Shown here: piece after piece, positions 34,257 through 46,890 of the stretch
Layout: every line of letters starts with the position of its first letter
How positions within the stretch are numbered: position 1 is the first letter of the stretch
Source of the DNA: Brachynemurus nebulosus
Taxonomy: Eukaryota; Arthropoda; Insecta; Neuroptera; Myrmeleontidae
DNA length: 64,000 bases
Reading direction: 5' to 3'
Assembly (NCBI GenBank): GCA_035578155.1
Contig: JAPWDM010000044.1
Location: 2,383,501 to 2,447,500, forward strand
The notes under the pieces: model-generated
Told to the model about the DNA's origin: nothing
The model's database searches: none
Seen by the model: only the letters and a program-made list of their open reading frames with translations
Position numbers and translations under genes: made by a program

Positions 34257-34469
34257 TTTCTTATACTTTTAATTTCAAATGTTATCGAGTGCCTGTGAAA
34301 CATTATTAGTGTATGGCGGATTTTTATCCGTATTTAAACATACACCAATATTCATATGTTCACTCAATGTTCAGCTTTGGCTGATACTTGAACACTCGAT
34401 GTACTTTGGCAAATGGCCAATTCATTATGTTAATTAAAATTGACATAGTGTTTGAAAAATTACCAAACT

Positions 34470-34540
34470 GGATCGGCTGGGACTCGAACCCGGATCTCTT
34501 GGTTACCAGCCAAGCGCCTTACCAACTAGGCCACCGATCA
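34470..34540 (-). tRNA. tRNA-Thr-like sequence of repeat unit 1 (anticodon GGT)
   Basis: A 71-nt cloverleaf can be drawn. It has an acceptor stem with a mismatch at the first pair, D stem GCCT/AGGC, anticodon stem CTTGG/CCAAG with loop CTGGTAA, and a T loop TTCGAGT. The A box (TGGCCTAGTTGG) and B box (GGTTCGAGTCC) are intact. The T stem has a mismatch. Loop and variable region resemble tRNA-Thr, but the GGT anticodon is not a normal eukaryotic one. I read it as a SINE head rather than a working tRNA. Confidence 0.5.
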
Positions 34541-34819
34541 CTTGTTCGAGTGCCACTCCAATTCAGTAATCAATCAAACACAACCTCTCTCTAATGCGAG
34601 ACGCAGTTTTTTATACTTTTAATTTCAAATGTTATCGAGTGCCTGTGAAACATTATTAGTGTATGGCGGATTTTTATCCGTATTTAAACATACACCAATA
34701 TTCATATGTTCACTCAATGTTCAGCTTTGGCTGATACTTGAACACTCGATGTACTTTGGCAAATGGCCAATTCATTATGTTAATTAAAACTGACATAGTG
34801 TTTGAAAAATTACCAAACT

Positions 34820-34890
34820 GGATCGGCTGGGACTCGAACCCGGATCTCTTGGTTACCAGCCAAGCGCCTTACCAACTAGGCCACCGATCA
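34820..34890 (-). tRNA. tRNA-Thr-like sequence of repeat unit 2
   Basis: Identical to the block at 34470-34540, in the same orientation within the second tandem unit. Confidence 0.5.
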
Positions 34891-34939
34891 CTTGTTCGAG
34901 TGCCACTCCAATTCAGTAATCAATCAAGTATCAAGAGTG

Positions 34940-35270
34940 TTCAAGTATCAGTGTTCAAGTATCAGCCAAAGCTGAACATTGAGTGAACATATGAATATTG
35001 GTGTATGTTTAAATACGGATAAAAATCCGCCATACACTAATAATGTTTCACAGGCACTCGATAACATTTGAAATTAAAAGTATAAAAAACTGCGTCTCGC
35101 ATTAGAGAGAGGTTGTGTTTGATTGATTACTGAATTGGAGTGGCACTCGAACAAGTGATCGGTGGCCTAGTTGGTAAGGCGCTTGGCTGGTAACCAAGAG
35201 ATCCGGGTTCGAGTCCCAGCCGATCCAGTTTGGTAATTTTTCAAACACTATGTCAATTTTAATTAAGTTT
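34940..35270 (+). repeat. Inverted third unit of the tRNA-derived repeat
   Basis: The reverse complement of a unit, starting right after unit 2 at a short GTTCAAGTATCA triplication (34925-34967). Units 2 and 3 form a large palindrome. It carries the tRNA-like block in plus orientation and ends near ATTTTAATTAAG. Confidence 0.7.
35156..35226 (+). tRNA. tRNA-Thr-like sequence of repeat unit 3
   Basis: The plus-strand copy of the same 71-nt tRNA-like block, with anticodon GGT and intact A and B boxes. Confidence 0.5.
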
Positions 35271-35559
35271 CTTTATTATTTCTCATTTTTTATTAAAATT
35301 ATATAAGAAGGACACAATTAATGAAAATATTTTAGCAAAAGATTCTTCAAAAGTCTTTCAGGTCTAGATTAACACTCAGATCCTAGTTTCTAGCACTAGC
35401 AGAAGTTCTTTAACAAAATAACCATTTATTTGGAAATATAAAATAATATTTATGATTTTTCTTTTTTGGGTTGAAGAATAATTTTCTTTTTCGTTTTGAC
35501 CGCTCCCCAAAGTGGTAAGGATTACAGGATTTGAGTAAAATTAAAATTTTCCAACAAAT

Positions 35560-37478
35560 TCCATAAAAAAATTTATTTAGTTCGTTCAATATATTTCGGC
35601 ACAGTTGGCGCCATTTTCAAGAACTGCATGTACAATATAAAAACAACATCTTAATAATTTTAAAAGTAAGAAAAATTTTTTTATAAAAGTATTTCTAGAA
35701 ATAATTAATTATAATTTTGTCCGCTTTCCAGAAAAGGCTACCTTCCAAATGGGTTTAATCTAAATAAGATAAAATTTACAATAAGAATCAATAATCAACT
35801 AGTAGAGTTAAAATTTAGTTAATGATTTTTAATTTAATTGGAATGCTACTTTTATAATATTAGAAAACAATGAATTTTGTTTATGTGGAAAATTATTGAG
35901 AATTAATGTTTTCTTAATTAATGTTTATTTGTAATTTAAAACGAGACAGATGTACAACATAGAATCTTAATTATAAAGCTACTTTTACATTGTCAGAAAT
36001 AATGAATTAAGTTTATATAGAATTAATGTTTATTTGTAATTTGAAACAAGACAGACCAAACAATAAAATAAGACAGATGTGCAATAATTAATCTAAAAGA
36101 TTAATTAATTATAAATATATAGTACTCACCATGCAAAAATCAATTTTTCGCATTGAGTTAAATTAATAAAAAGTATCAGAAAATTATATATTGAAATATA
36201 TAATTTTTGTCAATTTACATTTCTACTAGATAAATATGTCAATAATTAAATAAAATTTAAGAAACTGATTGTATAATTTAATTGTTGAAAAATATTCACA
36301 ACATTAGAACCACGATTCATTTTGTTGATATTGTCTTGGAACTATTCAAGACCTTTGTTTAAAATCAAATGATATTGATTGAGTAACTATTGTTTGTAAT
36401 GAATGAACATCGAACTTTCTGGATAAAGCTGGCTGTCTTTGTTTCAATGTTACATTTTGTTTATTGTAAATCTTACGTAATGTTATTTACTAGAATGTAC
36501 CATTTATTCTGTTGTATTGTAATTAGCAATTTTTTAAATGATTAAGAATCGGTAAATAAGCATTATCCAGTTCTAATGATTCAATTTGTTTGTTGCAATT
36601 ATTGTCATTGAGTTTAATGAAGAAGCCTTCACTTAGAAGTCTTTTTCTGTAACTGCCTTCTTTATCAAGAATCTTTGCATTTTCAAAGTCAAATCTATGG
36701 CTATTTGTTATGGCGTGTTCGGCTAAACCCGTTGATTCTTTTTGTCTTTTTAAATTATATTTGTGTTGAGTTAGTCTGTTATTCAATTTTTGGCTAGTTT
36801 GGCCAAAATAAGCTGAATTACAGTCAGAACATTCTATTTTGTATACAACATTGTGGTTTTGCTTATTTTCGACTCTCAATCTTTTTTCCGAGTATGTATT
36901 TCCTAGTTTGTTACTATTAAAAGAAAAAATTATACGATTTTCGCTCATTTTCTCTATGGTAGTTTTAATTTTTTTGGTAAGAAAATTATACGGAAGGCAA
37001 ATTCTTTTGTTATTATTACTTGTGTCATTGAAATTTACTTTATTTTGATCTTTCTCAATTGTGTTATAAGCTTCATGTATGACTTTCTCTTTTATAGTAT
37101 TTATAAGTCCTATTGGATAATTATTATTTTTAAGAAAGGAAACGGCATTATTTATAGCGGCCCTTCTATTTCTAATGCTGCTGAGATGAACTGCTCTAAA
37201 GAATATATTTTGAACTATGTTATTTTTAATATATTGTGGGTGATTCGAATGAAAATCTATTAATCTATCTGTGTAAGTTGATTTTCTGTGCCAAACCGTT
37301 GATAATTTATTCGGGCCTATTCGTACCGCACCTAGCCAAAGTGCCTTGCTCTTACTTTTAAGAACATTACACTTGTTTTGAAGAACTTTTGCCTTACTTT
37401 GGAGATATTTGTATATTCCTGTCTCACTTTCCGTGTTCTTGAGAGAAGGGTGAAGGATATATACGATGTTTACCGAAC
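35560..37478 (-). pseudogene. 5'-truncated Penelope-like element: end of RT and GIY-YIG endonuclease
   Basis: The frame is open on the minus strand from about 37478 to 36523. It starts inside the reverse transcriptase region (VNIVYILHPSLKNTESE). It continues through GPNKLSTVWHRKSTYTDRL and FHSNHPQYIKNN, typical of the post-RT linker, to a GIY-YIG nuclease (VYKIECSDCNSAYFGQT, then RLTQHKYNLKRQ and LAEHAITNSHRFDF). The protein ends NHLKNC at 36523. About 960 bp of 3' sequence follows, closing with a GGCGC-CAACT-GTGCC hairpin followed by GAAA near 35618-35595, like the Penelope pseudo-LTR motif. Only the ATG-initiated last 141 codons read as a standalone ORF, so the copy is dead by truncation. 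Confidence 0.88.
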
Positions 37479-38040
37479 GCTATTACTGACTATAAACTAT
37501 GTATGCTAGAATCATCGTATCATAGAGATGTACACGATATGATTTTACTCACAGAGTACTAATTTAAATACAAGAGTAATATTGTACTAGATTTTAGATA
37601 AAATTTCTTGTTAATACAATAATACGTGAAAGTTTTTAAAAAATGTGTTGTTAATTATTTAGAATTTAGCTAATTCACTTGAATGAATTTTTTTAATGAA
37701 AATAAGTTGCGTTTTTAATGACAATAGGAATATTCTTATTGGAACGAGAAAAAATTAAAAAATAAAATAACAGAAAATTCTCATATAATTTTTATTTGTA
37801 TAAATTGAATTATATAATTCATTTTATTTATTTATACTATTATTATTATTATTATTATTATTTTTTTTTTTTTTAGTTAAAATTGGGGTACTGCTGCCGG
37901 TGGATGGCGCGGTCAGCAGCACCCGGCGGCATCGCCTACTAAGGGCATGCGCCGCCAAACACAGTAAAAATAAAAAAAAAACAACACGTAAAGACAGGAA
38001 CACATAAATGCAATAGACAACGGACAAACATACACATATA

Positions 38041-38545
38041 AAATCCATCGATGGGCCCTGCCATCCCAGGGCTTTAAAAGAGTGGACAGTTCTTGGTGAC
38101 GGTACGATAAGTACTAGACAGAGCGTCCAGTCACCAAGGCCTGGAAGCCATCGCTGGAACTCCCTCCGAGGTGTAAAGGGCCCCGGAGTGGAGAAAACCG
38201 ACTAGAAACACACACAGAGACTAGAAAAGTATCACAATGTTATCACAGATAATACTTATTACGTCACTGGGAGGCCATAGGCCGACCAGTGACGCAATAA
38301 GGAGTTAAAACAATACCGCTGTAGAGCCATAACAACAGGCCTACAGCGGCATAACAAAATATCACAGAAAAAAGAAACAAATGATGTGCCACCTCGGGTG
38401 TAAAGAGCCCTCGGTGGTACATCGCTAAAAAACAATAACAAAAACGAACAACACGTATGAATAACAAAACAGTACCACTAAGGGTGTAAAGGCCCTTAGT
38501 GGCATAACAAAAGACTAAAAGTACCCTGCCAGACCAGCTGGAACA
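38041..38545 (-). ncRNA. Hairpin array in the 3' UTR of LINE copy A
   Basis: Successive hairpins can be drawn: AGGGCCC-region, CTTGGTGAC/GTCACCAAG, CTCC-A-CTCCG/CGGAGGGAG, CGTCACTGG/CCAGTGACG, GATGT-CCACC/GGTGG-ACATC, TGCCACTAAGG/CCTTAGTGGTA and TACCCTG/CAGGGTA. Three of them share an apical GGG-YYYTTTACA-CCC. Copy B has the same series. Confidence 0.55.
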
Positions 38546-38678
38546 GGGTATAGTTAATAAATAAGACATACACAAAAGCATTTTTAACACATAAATTAAA
38601 ACCAGAGCAAAAATAAAATTTTAAACTATCGGGGGAGAATCAAGAGACGACTTTGATAAAATATGAGATGTAAAGCCC

Positions 38679-41600
38679 CTACAGTCTCTGAAGAAGGTTC
38701 GAATTTCTGAGAAATTCAATCATCCTTCTTTCAGAGACAGCATCATAACTAAGAGCGTTGGCTACACTATTGGGGAGCTGCAACCTCTGGCGCAAAGGCT
38801 CAAAGGTTACACATTCCTCAACTATATGCCTCACGGTCAGCGCCGTCCCGCAGGCGGCGCACCTCGGCTGATCCTCACCGGCGAGAAGATGACGATGTGT
38901 TAACGCCGTGTGGCCCAAGCGTAAACGCGTCAGGGCCACACTCTCTCGCCGGCTCAGATTAACAGGTGCCGGAGTTCTTCGGACCTCAGGTTTCACCTGT
39001 CTGAGCTTAGCCGTGAGGTTGTTCCACTCACGTTGCCATTTCTGATCGATCGCGGATCTAATGCAAACTCTTAGATCCTCTGGGCGTATGGCAATGTCCT
39101 GTGGCTCACCGACTTCGGCTGCATGACGTGCTGCCTGGTTGGCGAGTTCATTGCCAGGTATCCCTACATGTCCGGGAATCCAAAAGAAGGTGATAGACTT
39201 TGGCGGAGCATGTAGACACACGTTCGGATGTTCTGCACCAGTGGATCGATGGTATGAGAGTGGCAGATCGCTTGCAACGCGCTCAACGAGTCGGAACAAA
39301 TGAGGAATGCGCTGTCTTCGGATGTTTGACAGAATCGCAGGGCTTGCAAAATCGCAAATAATTCCGCAGTATACACAGTGGCCTGGGGAGGAAGTGACCA
39401 AGCGTGAGGATCGTCACGAATGACGATGGCACTTCCAACACCCGTAGCTGTTTTGGAACCATCTGTGTATATGCAGAGAGAGTCAAGTTCGCTAATGATC
39501 TCATAGAAGCGGGATCGATATTCGAATGAACTGGTCTCCTCCTTGTTGAGACCAGTCAGGTCGAAACGACACCTTACGTTAGGGATCAGCCAAGGAGGTA
39601 CTTCCATAGGACGTTTGGGAAGTACCTTGGCGAACTGTAAGTGCAGACTCTCTAATAACTCCTGCGTTCGAACGGCCACTGGTCGACTTATGGTGGGACG
39701 TCGACCGTAGAGTCCCTGTAAACGGTATCTGAATAGAGTCGGGTGATTGATATGCGTAGGTGTTGCATATACCCCCGCTGCATAATTGAGCAAGAGACGC
39801 TCACGTCTCAGTCGCAGCGGAGGCAGACCCGACTCTACGCAGAGGCTCATAGAAGGACTCGTTCGAAATGCTCCCGTAGCCAGTCGTATGCCAGCATGGT
39901 GAACAGGATCTAGGAGTAGAAGCGTAGACGCCCGGGCGGAGGAGTAAGCAATGCTGCCGTAATCAATCCTATTAAGAACTAGCGATTGATACAGGCGAAG
40001 CAACTACTCCCGGCCCGCACCCCACGATGCACCAGCCAAGCACTTAAGCATGTTTATTGTCCTGCGACAACTCGCAGCTAAGGCTTGGAGGTGTGGACGC
40101 CACGTAAGTTGTTTATCGAAAATAAGTCCTAGAAACCTGACGCTATCGACGCACTGAAGGACGGATCCTTTTAGTGTGAGAACAGGATCCGGATGTGCGC
40201 TGCGCTTTCTGCAGAAGTGAACCACCGATGTTTTTTGTGGTGAGAAACGAAAGCCAAGAGCTTCTGCAGAAGTCACCACTTCGTTGATGCCTTGTTGCAG
40301 CCGTTGTTGAATATCCTCGATGGAATCGGCTGCATAGAAGATTGTGAGGTCATCAACGTACAAGCAACGACGAATTGGGGCTGAAGCTGCAATATGACTG
40401 ACTGCGATGGAAAACAAGGTGACACTAATAGTGGAGCCTTGAGGAACACCATTCTCCTGGGAGTGGGCCTCAGACTCAGTGTCACCTACCCGGACACGAA
40501 AGGAACGGTCAGTCAGAAAACTTTTTACGAACTGAGGGAGGTTACCTCTTAAACCCCAGTCGTGCAGCTTCTTGAGAATGCCATACCTCCAGGTCATATC
40601 ATAAGCTTTCTCCAAATCGAAAAACACGGCCACTAGGTGTTTTCGTTGGAGAAAGGCGTCTTGAATGGCATTCTCGAGGCGAACAAGATGGTCCGTAGTC
40701 GAATGGTATCGGCGGAACCCACATTGATGTTTAGGTATGAGGTTGTGGGATTCCAGCCACCAGACGAGACGGTTGTTCACCATTTTTTCCAATACCTTGC
40801 TGAAACAGCAAGTCAAGGATATTGGACGGTAGCTAGTTAGTTGCGATGAATCTTTACCCTCTTTCAGCAGCGGAATGATGGTAGCTTCTCGCCACTGTGG
40901 AGGGTAAACGCCTTGCCTAAAAATTTCGTTGTACAGATCCAGCAACCTACACTTACCAGGATAAGGCAGGTTCCGGATCATGGCGTAGGGGATCTCATCA
41001 GGTCCAGGGGATGTGTCCCCAGATCCCCGAAGCGCCTCCAGTAATTCTTGCATAGAAAATGGTTGGTTATACTGGAGGGATTCATCTGAGAAAAAATCAA
41101 GATCGTTTTGTTCATGTTCGATCTTGATCCGCAGGAAGTCCGGGTCATAGTTCTGGGAGCCACTGACGCGCTCAAAGTGCTTAGCTAAGCAATTAGCTAT
41201 TTCTGCGCGTTCAGTGATGTTCCGACCGTCGACGACGAGAAGGGAGGGCATAGGTGAACGGGAATATTTCCCAGTAATAGCCTTCACTCTTCTCCATACC
41301 TCTGAGGTGGTCGTGGAGGTATTTATGGCCGAAACATATTGCTCCCATGATAGCCTCTTCTGTTCTTTGATAGTGCGTTTACAGCGTGCTTGCGCACGCT
41401 TGTAGGCTATCACATTTTCTTGCGTGGGGCGACGTCTGAGTTCATTGTACGCCCGCTTTTTCTCTGCAACTGCTACACTCACGATTTCATTCCACCATGG
41501 TACATGACGTTTGGGTGGAATGCTGGACGACTTCGGTATACTCTGATATGCTGCTTCAGTGACACTGGAGGACATTTTCTCCACATCATCTTCTACGTCT

Positions 41601-42340
41601 CCAGTCAGCTGGGGTGTACGGAATGAATTAGCGTACATTTCCCAATCAGCTTGACGGAGACGCCATCTCGGCGAAGATGAATGTGGAGTCATCGGCGTGG
41701 TACTGTTCAATATGATTGGAATATGGTCACTACCGTATGAATCAGACGCCAGCGTCCATTCGTAACGGTGTGCCATGACCGGTGAGCCAAGTGATAAGTC
41801 GATAGCCGACAGCTCACCGGTTCTTGCATTGATGAAAGTACCTTGACCGGTGTTCAACAAGACCGTTTCAGACTCGTCTAGAAACCGTTCTATGAGTCTT
41901 CCACGGGCGTCTCTTGTGCTACAGCCCCACATGGGGCTGTGAGCATTGAAATCTCCTAGTAACAAAAATGGACGTGGTAACTGTAATGTAAGCTCGGTCA
42001 GGGATTCGACATTCCAGTCGAGGTCTGGTAAATAGACCGAGCATACTGTGAACTGGGGCTGTTTTAAAAATTGTACAGCAATAGCTTGTAGGGGGGTGTT
42101 TAATGGGTGGTCCCGGAAGGGGACGCCATCTTTTATAATGATGGCAACACCCCCCCTCGCCCGGATGTCTGGCTGTACATTGTGCCGGCGGATATGGTAA
42201 TTTTTTATTGAAAATTGTTCCGCCGGCCGTAAATGTGTCTCTTGGAGGCACACGCACATAGGCGTGTGCTCAGCCAGAAGCATCTGCAATTCACAGTAAT
42301 GATGTTTTACACCATTACAGTTCCATTGTATGATCGCCAT
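38679..42340 (-). pseudogene. ORF2 of LINE copy A: endonuclease, reverse transcriptase, RNase H
   Basis: It starts MAIIQWNCNG as in copy B. The APE endonuclease (LQETHL, GDFNAHSPMWG, SDHIP) and the RT (SYRPISL, FFDLEKAYDM, YVDDLTIFYAAD) are open. A TAG at 40004-40006 replaces a serine codon. After it the frame continues through the finger/thumb region until a one-base deletion near 39200 (three A instead of four) shifts it inside the RNase H. The rest (FFWIPGHVGIPGNELANQ, then the CAACGTALTVRH zinc-binding tail) is read in another frame to 38679. Two lesions make it non-functional. Confidence 0.9.
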
Positions 42341-42378
42341 TTCTGCTACTACATCGGGTTGCTCCCTAGGAAGTGTGG

Positions 42379-44025
42379 CTACTTCCTAGGTTTCCCCTTG
42401 GGCCAGCCTTTCTTTTTCTTTGTCGAGCGCACCTCGGCATCGGATTGGTCCGAGTCGGTTGCCGAGGTGTTTGTGTATGCGTCGGTCGTAGGGCGTTTAA
42501 CGCCCGTCCGCACCGACGCGGTTGGCATGTCCGAGTCGCTCACTTGTGTTGTTGTGGAGCGACTCGGGAGGGGGGTGACCGGGCGGGTTGGTGTGCCCGG
42601 TCTGGACGGCGCCTGTTGTCGTTGGGGCAGTGGCGCCGTCGTTTGTGGAGGCAGCATTGACTCTGCCTCCGATGTTGAGGTGGTCGGTCCCTTTTTCGGG
42701 GACCGTTGTTGTACCACCTCCTTTTCCCCCTCACTGCGACATCTTCTGTTTGGCGGTGATTTTCGTGGTGACGAATGCGTCTTTGGAGAAGACGTCACAG
42801 TTTTCACAACGGGTCCCTGAGGGGTGGTTGTAAGCACCCTCTTGGTCTCAGGGACCTTGGCTGACACGACAGCGGCTTGGGTGGTTGTTGGAATAGATAC
42901 ACCCACTGAGCGCATTAGGCTCTCTTGCATTAACTGCATACATTCTTGCATTTTCCTCATATTTTCTTTAATTTCTTTTATTTCATTTTGTTCTTTAGCC
43001 GCTGTAGGGGCGGGGGCCGCAGCAGCGCGTGCTTAACCATCCAAGGCCGAGCGTCGGGGCATGTTGCCCAAAAGCTTTCGACGTGCCTCTGGATATGATA
43101 ATCGTTCCAGGGCTCTCAGCTCTTGGATGGCTGATTCTTGTTTAAATATGGGGCAATTCCTCGATTTGGCCGAGTGATTGCCACCACAATTCACGCACTT
43201 GATCGGTTCGCCGCACGGTCGTCCTTCGTGTAACGGCTTACCGCACACGCAGACCTGCTGCTCTACACTACAACGCTGTGATACGTGCCCGTATCTTTGA
43301 CAGTGGTAGCACCTCATTGGTGCAGGAATATACGGGCGCACGTCCACTTTGTTGAAGAGGCCGATAATTACTTGTTTTGGCAGACTTGTACTTTTAAATG
43401 TTAGCACTATTAAGGGGGACTCTGGGTGTTTGTTCCCCCTATTGTACTTCAGCCTTCTGGCCTCTATAACCCCCTGTGAAGACATCTCCGACACTATCTC
43501 ATCCAGGGAGCAGTACGCTAATGAAGGGTGCATTATTACTCCTTTGGAGTAATTTAACACACCGTGAGGTGTAACTTCAACAGCGTACTGTCCTAACTTC
43601 TCTAAACTTTGTATCTTGTTAGACTGTGCCGGTGAGAATGCCTCCACGAGCAACCCTTTGCCCGAGATTTTGGCATCTTTAACCTGGCCAATATCATTAT
43701 TAACTAATTTTGCTAGAACGAAGGGGCTGATTTTGCTGAAATCGCCTTCCTTCGGTTTAATAACAAGGTACTTTATGTAGGACTCTTGCACTCTTGGGGC
43801 GTCAACTGGAACTTGACGCCCACGACGATTCTCTTTTTTGGGGGGAGGGTTACCCCTTTTGGACACTGTACTCGCTCCGCTTGTTTGCGGTGCAGGTACA
43901 CTGGACGCGGTAGCGGGACGGGTCTCGCTACCAGAGCTCACACCAGATGACGGTGGTGGAGCCGGGTTCGCGTCCGGTTTGGAGGGCCCGGACTCGCCCT
44001 TATTTAAAAGATTTGGTTTTTCCAT
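42379..44025 (-). pseudogene. ORF1 of LINE copy A: nucleic-acid-binding Gag-like protein with a stop codon
   Basis: It starts MEKPNLLNKGESGPSK. A proline/serine/basic N-terminal region precedes a conserved core (EGDFSKISPF, SGKGLLVEAF, YAVEVTPHG). Three zinc-knuckle-like motifs follow: MRCYHCQRYGHVSQRC, CVCGKPLHEGRPC and CVNCGGNHSAKSRNC. A TAA at 43033-43035 follows ALDG where copy B has a tyrosine codon. The frame continues beyond it as a serine/threonine/proline-rich tail ending KKKKGWPKGKPRK at 42379. ORF1 proteins coat LINE RNA. Amino-acid identity to copy B is only about three quarters, far lower than for ORF2. Confidence 0.88.
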
Positions 44026-44723
44026 AAAATGTTATACAAAAATCCCCCACCCCGCTCCCCACCCTCTACGGAGCCTTATAAGGGACGTGGGACTCCCACG
44101 CCAGGGATACGGGAATGAGGGGCCCTAGGGACGAAGCCCATTGCCCCAGTGACACGCACGACCCCGGGGCGCTCGAATTTACTGCGGCCGGTGCATAACC
44201 GCAGCCACGGTCTATGCCTGAAGCCAGGGCCGAAGTGACGTGTTGTTCCGCCGTACTCGCAAGTAACGGCTTCCCTCAGTCACCAGGATCCCCTTTTCCA
44301 GGCAACGCCGCTAAGCCACACACGAGCTAGTGTGGGTCCCGAAGATGACTTGAAGTTGGGACAACAAAGAAGAATGAAAACAAAACCAAAAAACAAAAAA
44401 GGAAACAAAAGATAAAAGAAAAACTGAAACAAAAAGAAATAAAAATAACGAAAACAAAAAACAGTAAAAACGAAACGAAATAAAAAGATAGGTTAAGAAA
44501 TGAACGATCGAGGATTTCTCCTCTAGATCCGGCATCTTTTGTGAAAACGGTAGTACCTCGAGAAGAAACGGTGCCGATCTTGAGTAGTCAGAGGCTAATG
44601 GAATCCGAAGATTACTGTATTGCGCATAAACTACCCCTGGAACCCTTAGCCTCCTTGACACCAATGTGGGATAAATATCCCTCACGGGTGCCAAGGGCAG
44701 CTGCTATAGGTGTCCTCACCACC

Positions 44724-44724
<1 letters not shown>

Positions 44725-44778
<54 letters not shown>
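44725..44778. repeat. (TTA)n microsatellite at the 5' end of LINE copy A
   Basis: TTA tract directly adjoining the LINE 5' end; copy B has (AAT)n in the mirrored place. Confidence 0.93.
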
Positions 44779-44784
<6 letters not shown>

Positions 44785-45002
44785 TTTATTATAATAAGAA
44801 TTGTACAGAACTTTGATAAGAATTGAATGTAAAATGTTGAACTGGCAAAAATTTTAATAGGTATAAAGAAATTAGCCTTATGAATAATACAATTTTGTTC
44901 GTCATTGGCCTGGCCTTTACATAAGGTTAAAACTATTCATTAAGAATTTGTTAGTACATCAAACATGTATACGAAGTATCCCATGATTTAAATACCTAAT
45001 TA
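44779..45002. other. Non-coding spacer between the inverted arms, outer part
   Basis: AT-rich sequence without recognised features. It has no mirror counterpart on the arm B side, so the arm boundary coincides with the microsatellite. Confidence 0.4.
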
Positions 45003-45876
45003 AAGCCGGTTACACACGGTCTGATCTCATCGGCCAATAAAATAGACATTATTGACGACGTAAAGATTCTCTCTCGTGTCTCTGGTGGTAAAATTAGGAC
45101 TAGTATCAAGTTGAAATATACGCATAAATGTTTAATTGGGGATATAAAATCTAGTAATCCGCCCATAATTTGTATAATAGGTATTCTAATGACAATTACA
45201 CGTATACAAAAATTTTTACTTGATACAGATTCTAATTTTAAAAAAAAAAAACCTGAGATGCTTGCGTAATCTTTACGTCGCCAAGAATCAGCTACCCACG
45301 CGATGATAATATGATAATTTAGTATTTCAATAGTCATGGACGCTGTTCAGCGTTAACTGAAACCTAAGTAACTGTGACACAACCTTGTAACTCGTTAACA
45401 ATTCCACATAATTCCATATAAGGTATACTAGTTGTCAAAATAGTGTACCAGCTGGTCGTTTCGTCATTACAGGTTATGATCTTGATCGTGTTAATTTAAA
45501 ATTATACCAAAATAGTCGTTTATACAACCACCAATCTTAATTTTAAATTCTATTAAATAAAAACAAAAATTGGCGCTTGCTTTATGGTTAATCGTAAACA
45601 ATCTTTTTTTTTGTTTTTGTTTTTTTTTTTTTGTTTTTCCATTTTACGTTTTTGTATTAATAAAATTAAAATGTCATATTTAACTTATCAGTTTTTATAT
45701 TAAATTATAATATAGTTAGCTAAGAGTAAGTTATAAAGACCTGATCGCAGATGACCTGATTTGATTGAATGACTTCAATCACACAATAGTCTTAGATTAT
45801 AATTTTTATCAATAAATTCGTTCGCAACTTTAAGATTGATTAAGATTCTAGTCTTTTGGTTCGTGTGTAACGAGCT
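45003..45876. mobile_element. PIF/Harbinger-like non-autonomous element, 0.87 kb
   Basis: The ends AGCCGGTTACACACG and CGTGTGTAACGAGCT are inverted repeats flanked by TTA (45000-45002 and 45877-45879). The inside is AT-rich, with poly(T) and poly(A) tracts and no transposase. A TTA target duplication with an AGCC-type end fits PIF/Harbinger. Confidence 0.65.
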
Positions 45877-46069
45877 TTATGCTGTTGACACCATCATAGA
45901 GCATTAAATCAACTACGTGTTCATGAAAAATACGAAAAATGCCGAATATACCGGAAGTGCGTACGTTTACATATTTCTTATGTAAAATTATCGCGTGGCT
46001 TGTTGTTTCGTTTTAATGTTTTATTTGGATACTACTTGTTAGTTGTTTTTGAGAAGAAACGACGATTTA

Positions 46070-46076
<7 letters not shown>

Positions 46077-46105
<29 letters not shown>

Positions 46106-46106
46106 T
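46077..46106. repeat. (AAT)n microsatellite on the 5' side of the R4-like fragment
   Basis: AAT tract immediately before the truncated R4-like element; a second one follows it at 46892. Confidence 0.9.
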
Positions 46107-46890
46107 TATGCTAAATCCACCTATATCCATCGCCATAATGCAGCGTTGCGTGTGCTTTATTTTTATCTTCGTCATCATTACGAAGTTGACAAAACACCAG
46201 TCTTGCGCTACGATCCTGCGGAAGTAGAATCCTTTGTTGCCAACCAAAAGTGCAAGATCTTTTGGAACATGCCGGTTGCAACTACCAGGCAATTGAGCGC
46301 TAATAAGCCTGATGTTGTGCTCCAAGATTTAACATCTCAGACTATGTATGTTATCGAGTTCTCTGCTCCGGCGGAAACTAACATAGTCGAAAAGGAGGAG
46401 CAAAAAAGGATTAAATATCAAGATCTAATACACGAGCTGCGACAACTGTACCCGGGCTATACGGTCCACTTGGTCGTACTTATAATCGGATGTCTGGGGG
46501 GTATGCATAACTCCTTTGTGCGCAATCTTAACATCATTCCGGCTTGTAGATCTCACGCCAACATGTTAGCGGCGTCAATGCAAAAAGCAGTTATTATCGG
46601 GACGCTCCGCACGCTTCGGTCGCATGAGACGACTTTTTCCGGGAGTTCATGAACACCTTTGAACCCCATGCCCCGTTTAGAGCGGGTCCTCGAACATCCA
46701 TTGGACCTGCCCTCGAATCTCCCACTGTTATGGTTTCGCAGCGAGGTTCGGGGATTTATTAGGTAGGGAAGACCAGGAAGGGGATGCTGTATGACGGACA
46801 TTACGTACCTGACTTTGAAGTACCTGACCTGGTACGCTGCACGGACACTTTTTCCTCCGCCTGGGTCGCGTTTCTTTCGTTAAATTCTCA

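Larger units (their letters stand above)
34257..34926 (-). repeat. Two tandem units of a tRNA-derived repeat
   Basis: Units begin near 34257 and 34608 with TATACTTTTAATTTCAAATG and are almost identical over about 320 bp. Each carries a tRNA-like block on the minus strand and a shared body (GAGTGCCTGTGAAACATT, TGTTCAGCTTTGGCTGATAC). The structure of a tRNA-like head plus an unrelated body is that of a SINE, although the tandem arrangement is unusual. Confidence 0.7.
37850..44724 (-). mobile_element. I-like LINE copy A (two ORFs, RNase H)
   Basis: On the minus strand it has a 5' UTR of 0.7 kb, ORF1, ORF2 and a hairpin-rich 3' UTR ending in a poly(A) run (about 37874-37860) followed by AAT repeats. 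The 5' end abuts (TTA)n. ORF1 with CCHC knuckles, plus APE endonuclease, RT and RNase H in ORF2, points to the I superfamily. Both ORFs are disrupted. Confidence 0.85.
36728..44778 (-). repeat. Inverted duplication, arm A
   Basis: Arm A contains the end of the Penelope-like element, about 235 bp of unique sequence (37615-37850) and the minus-strand LINE copy A up to its (TTA)n. The mirror image is 46892-54292. The non-LINE flank looks identical between arms, and the Penelope part differs at about three positions. Arm B lacks the equivalent of about 37000-37605. Confidence 0.75.

Noticed and set aside
34470..34540. Functional tRNA-Thr gene
   Set aside because: The stem mismatches, GGT anticodon, multiple copies and shared flanking body argue for a tRNA-derived repeat instead.
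34388..34986. Open frames containing WDSNPDLLVTSQAPYQLGHR
   Set aside because: This is the antisense translation of the tRNA-like block, not a protein gene.
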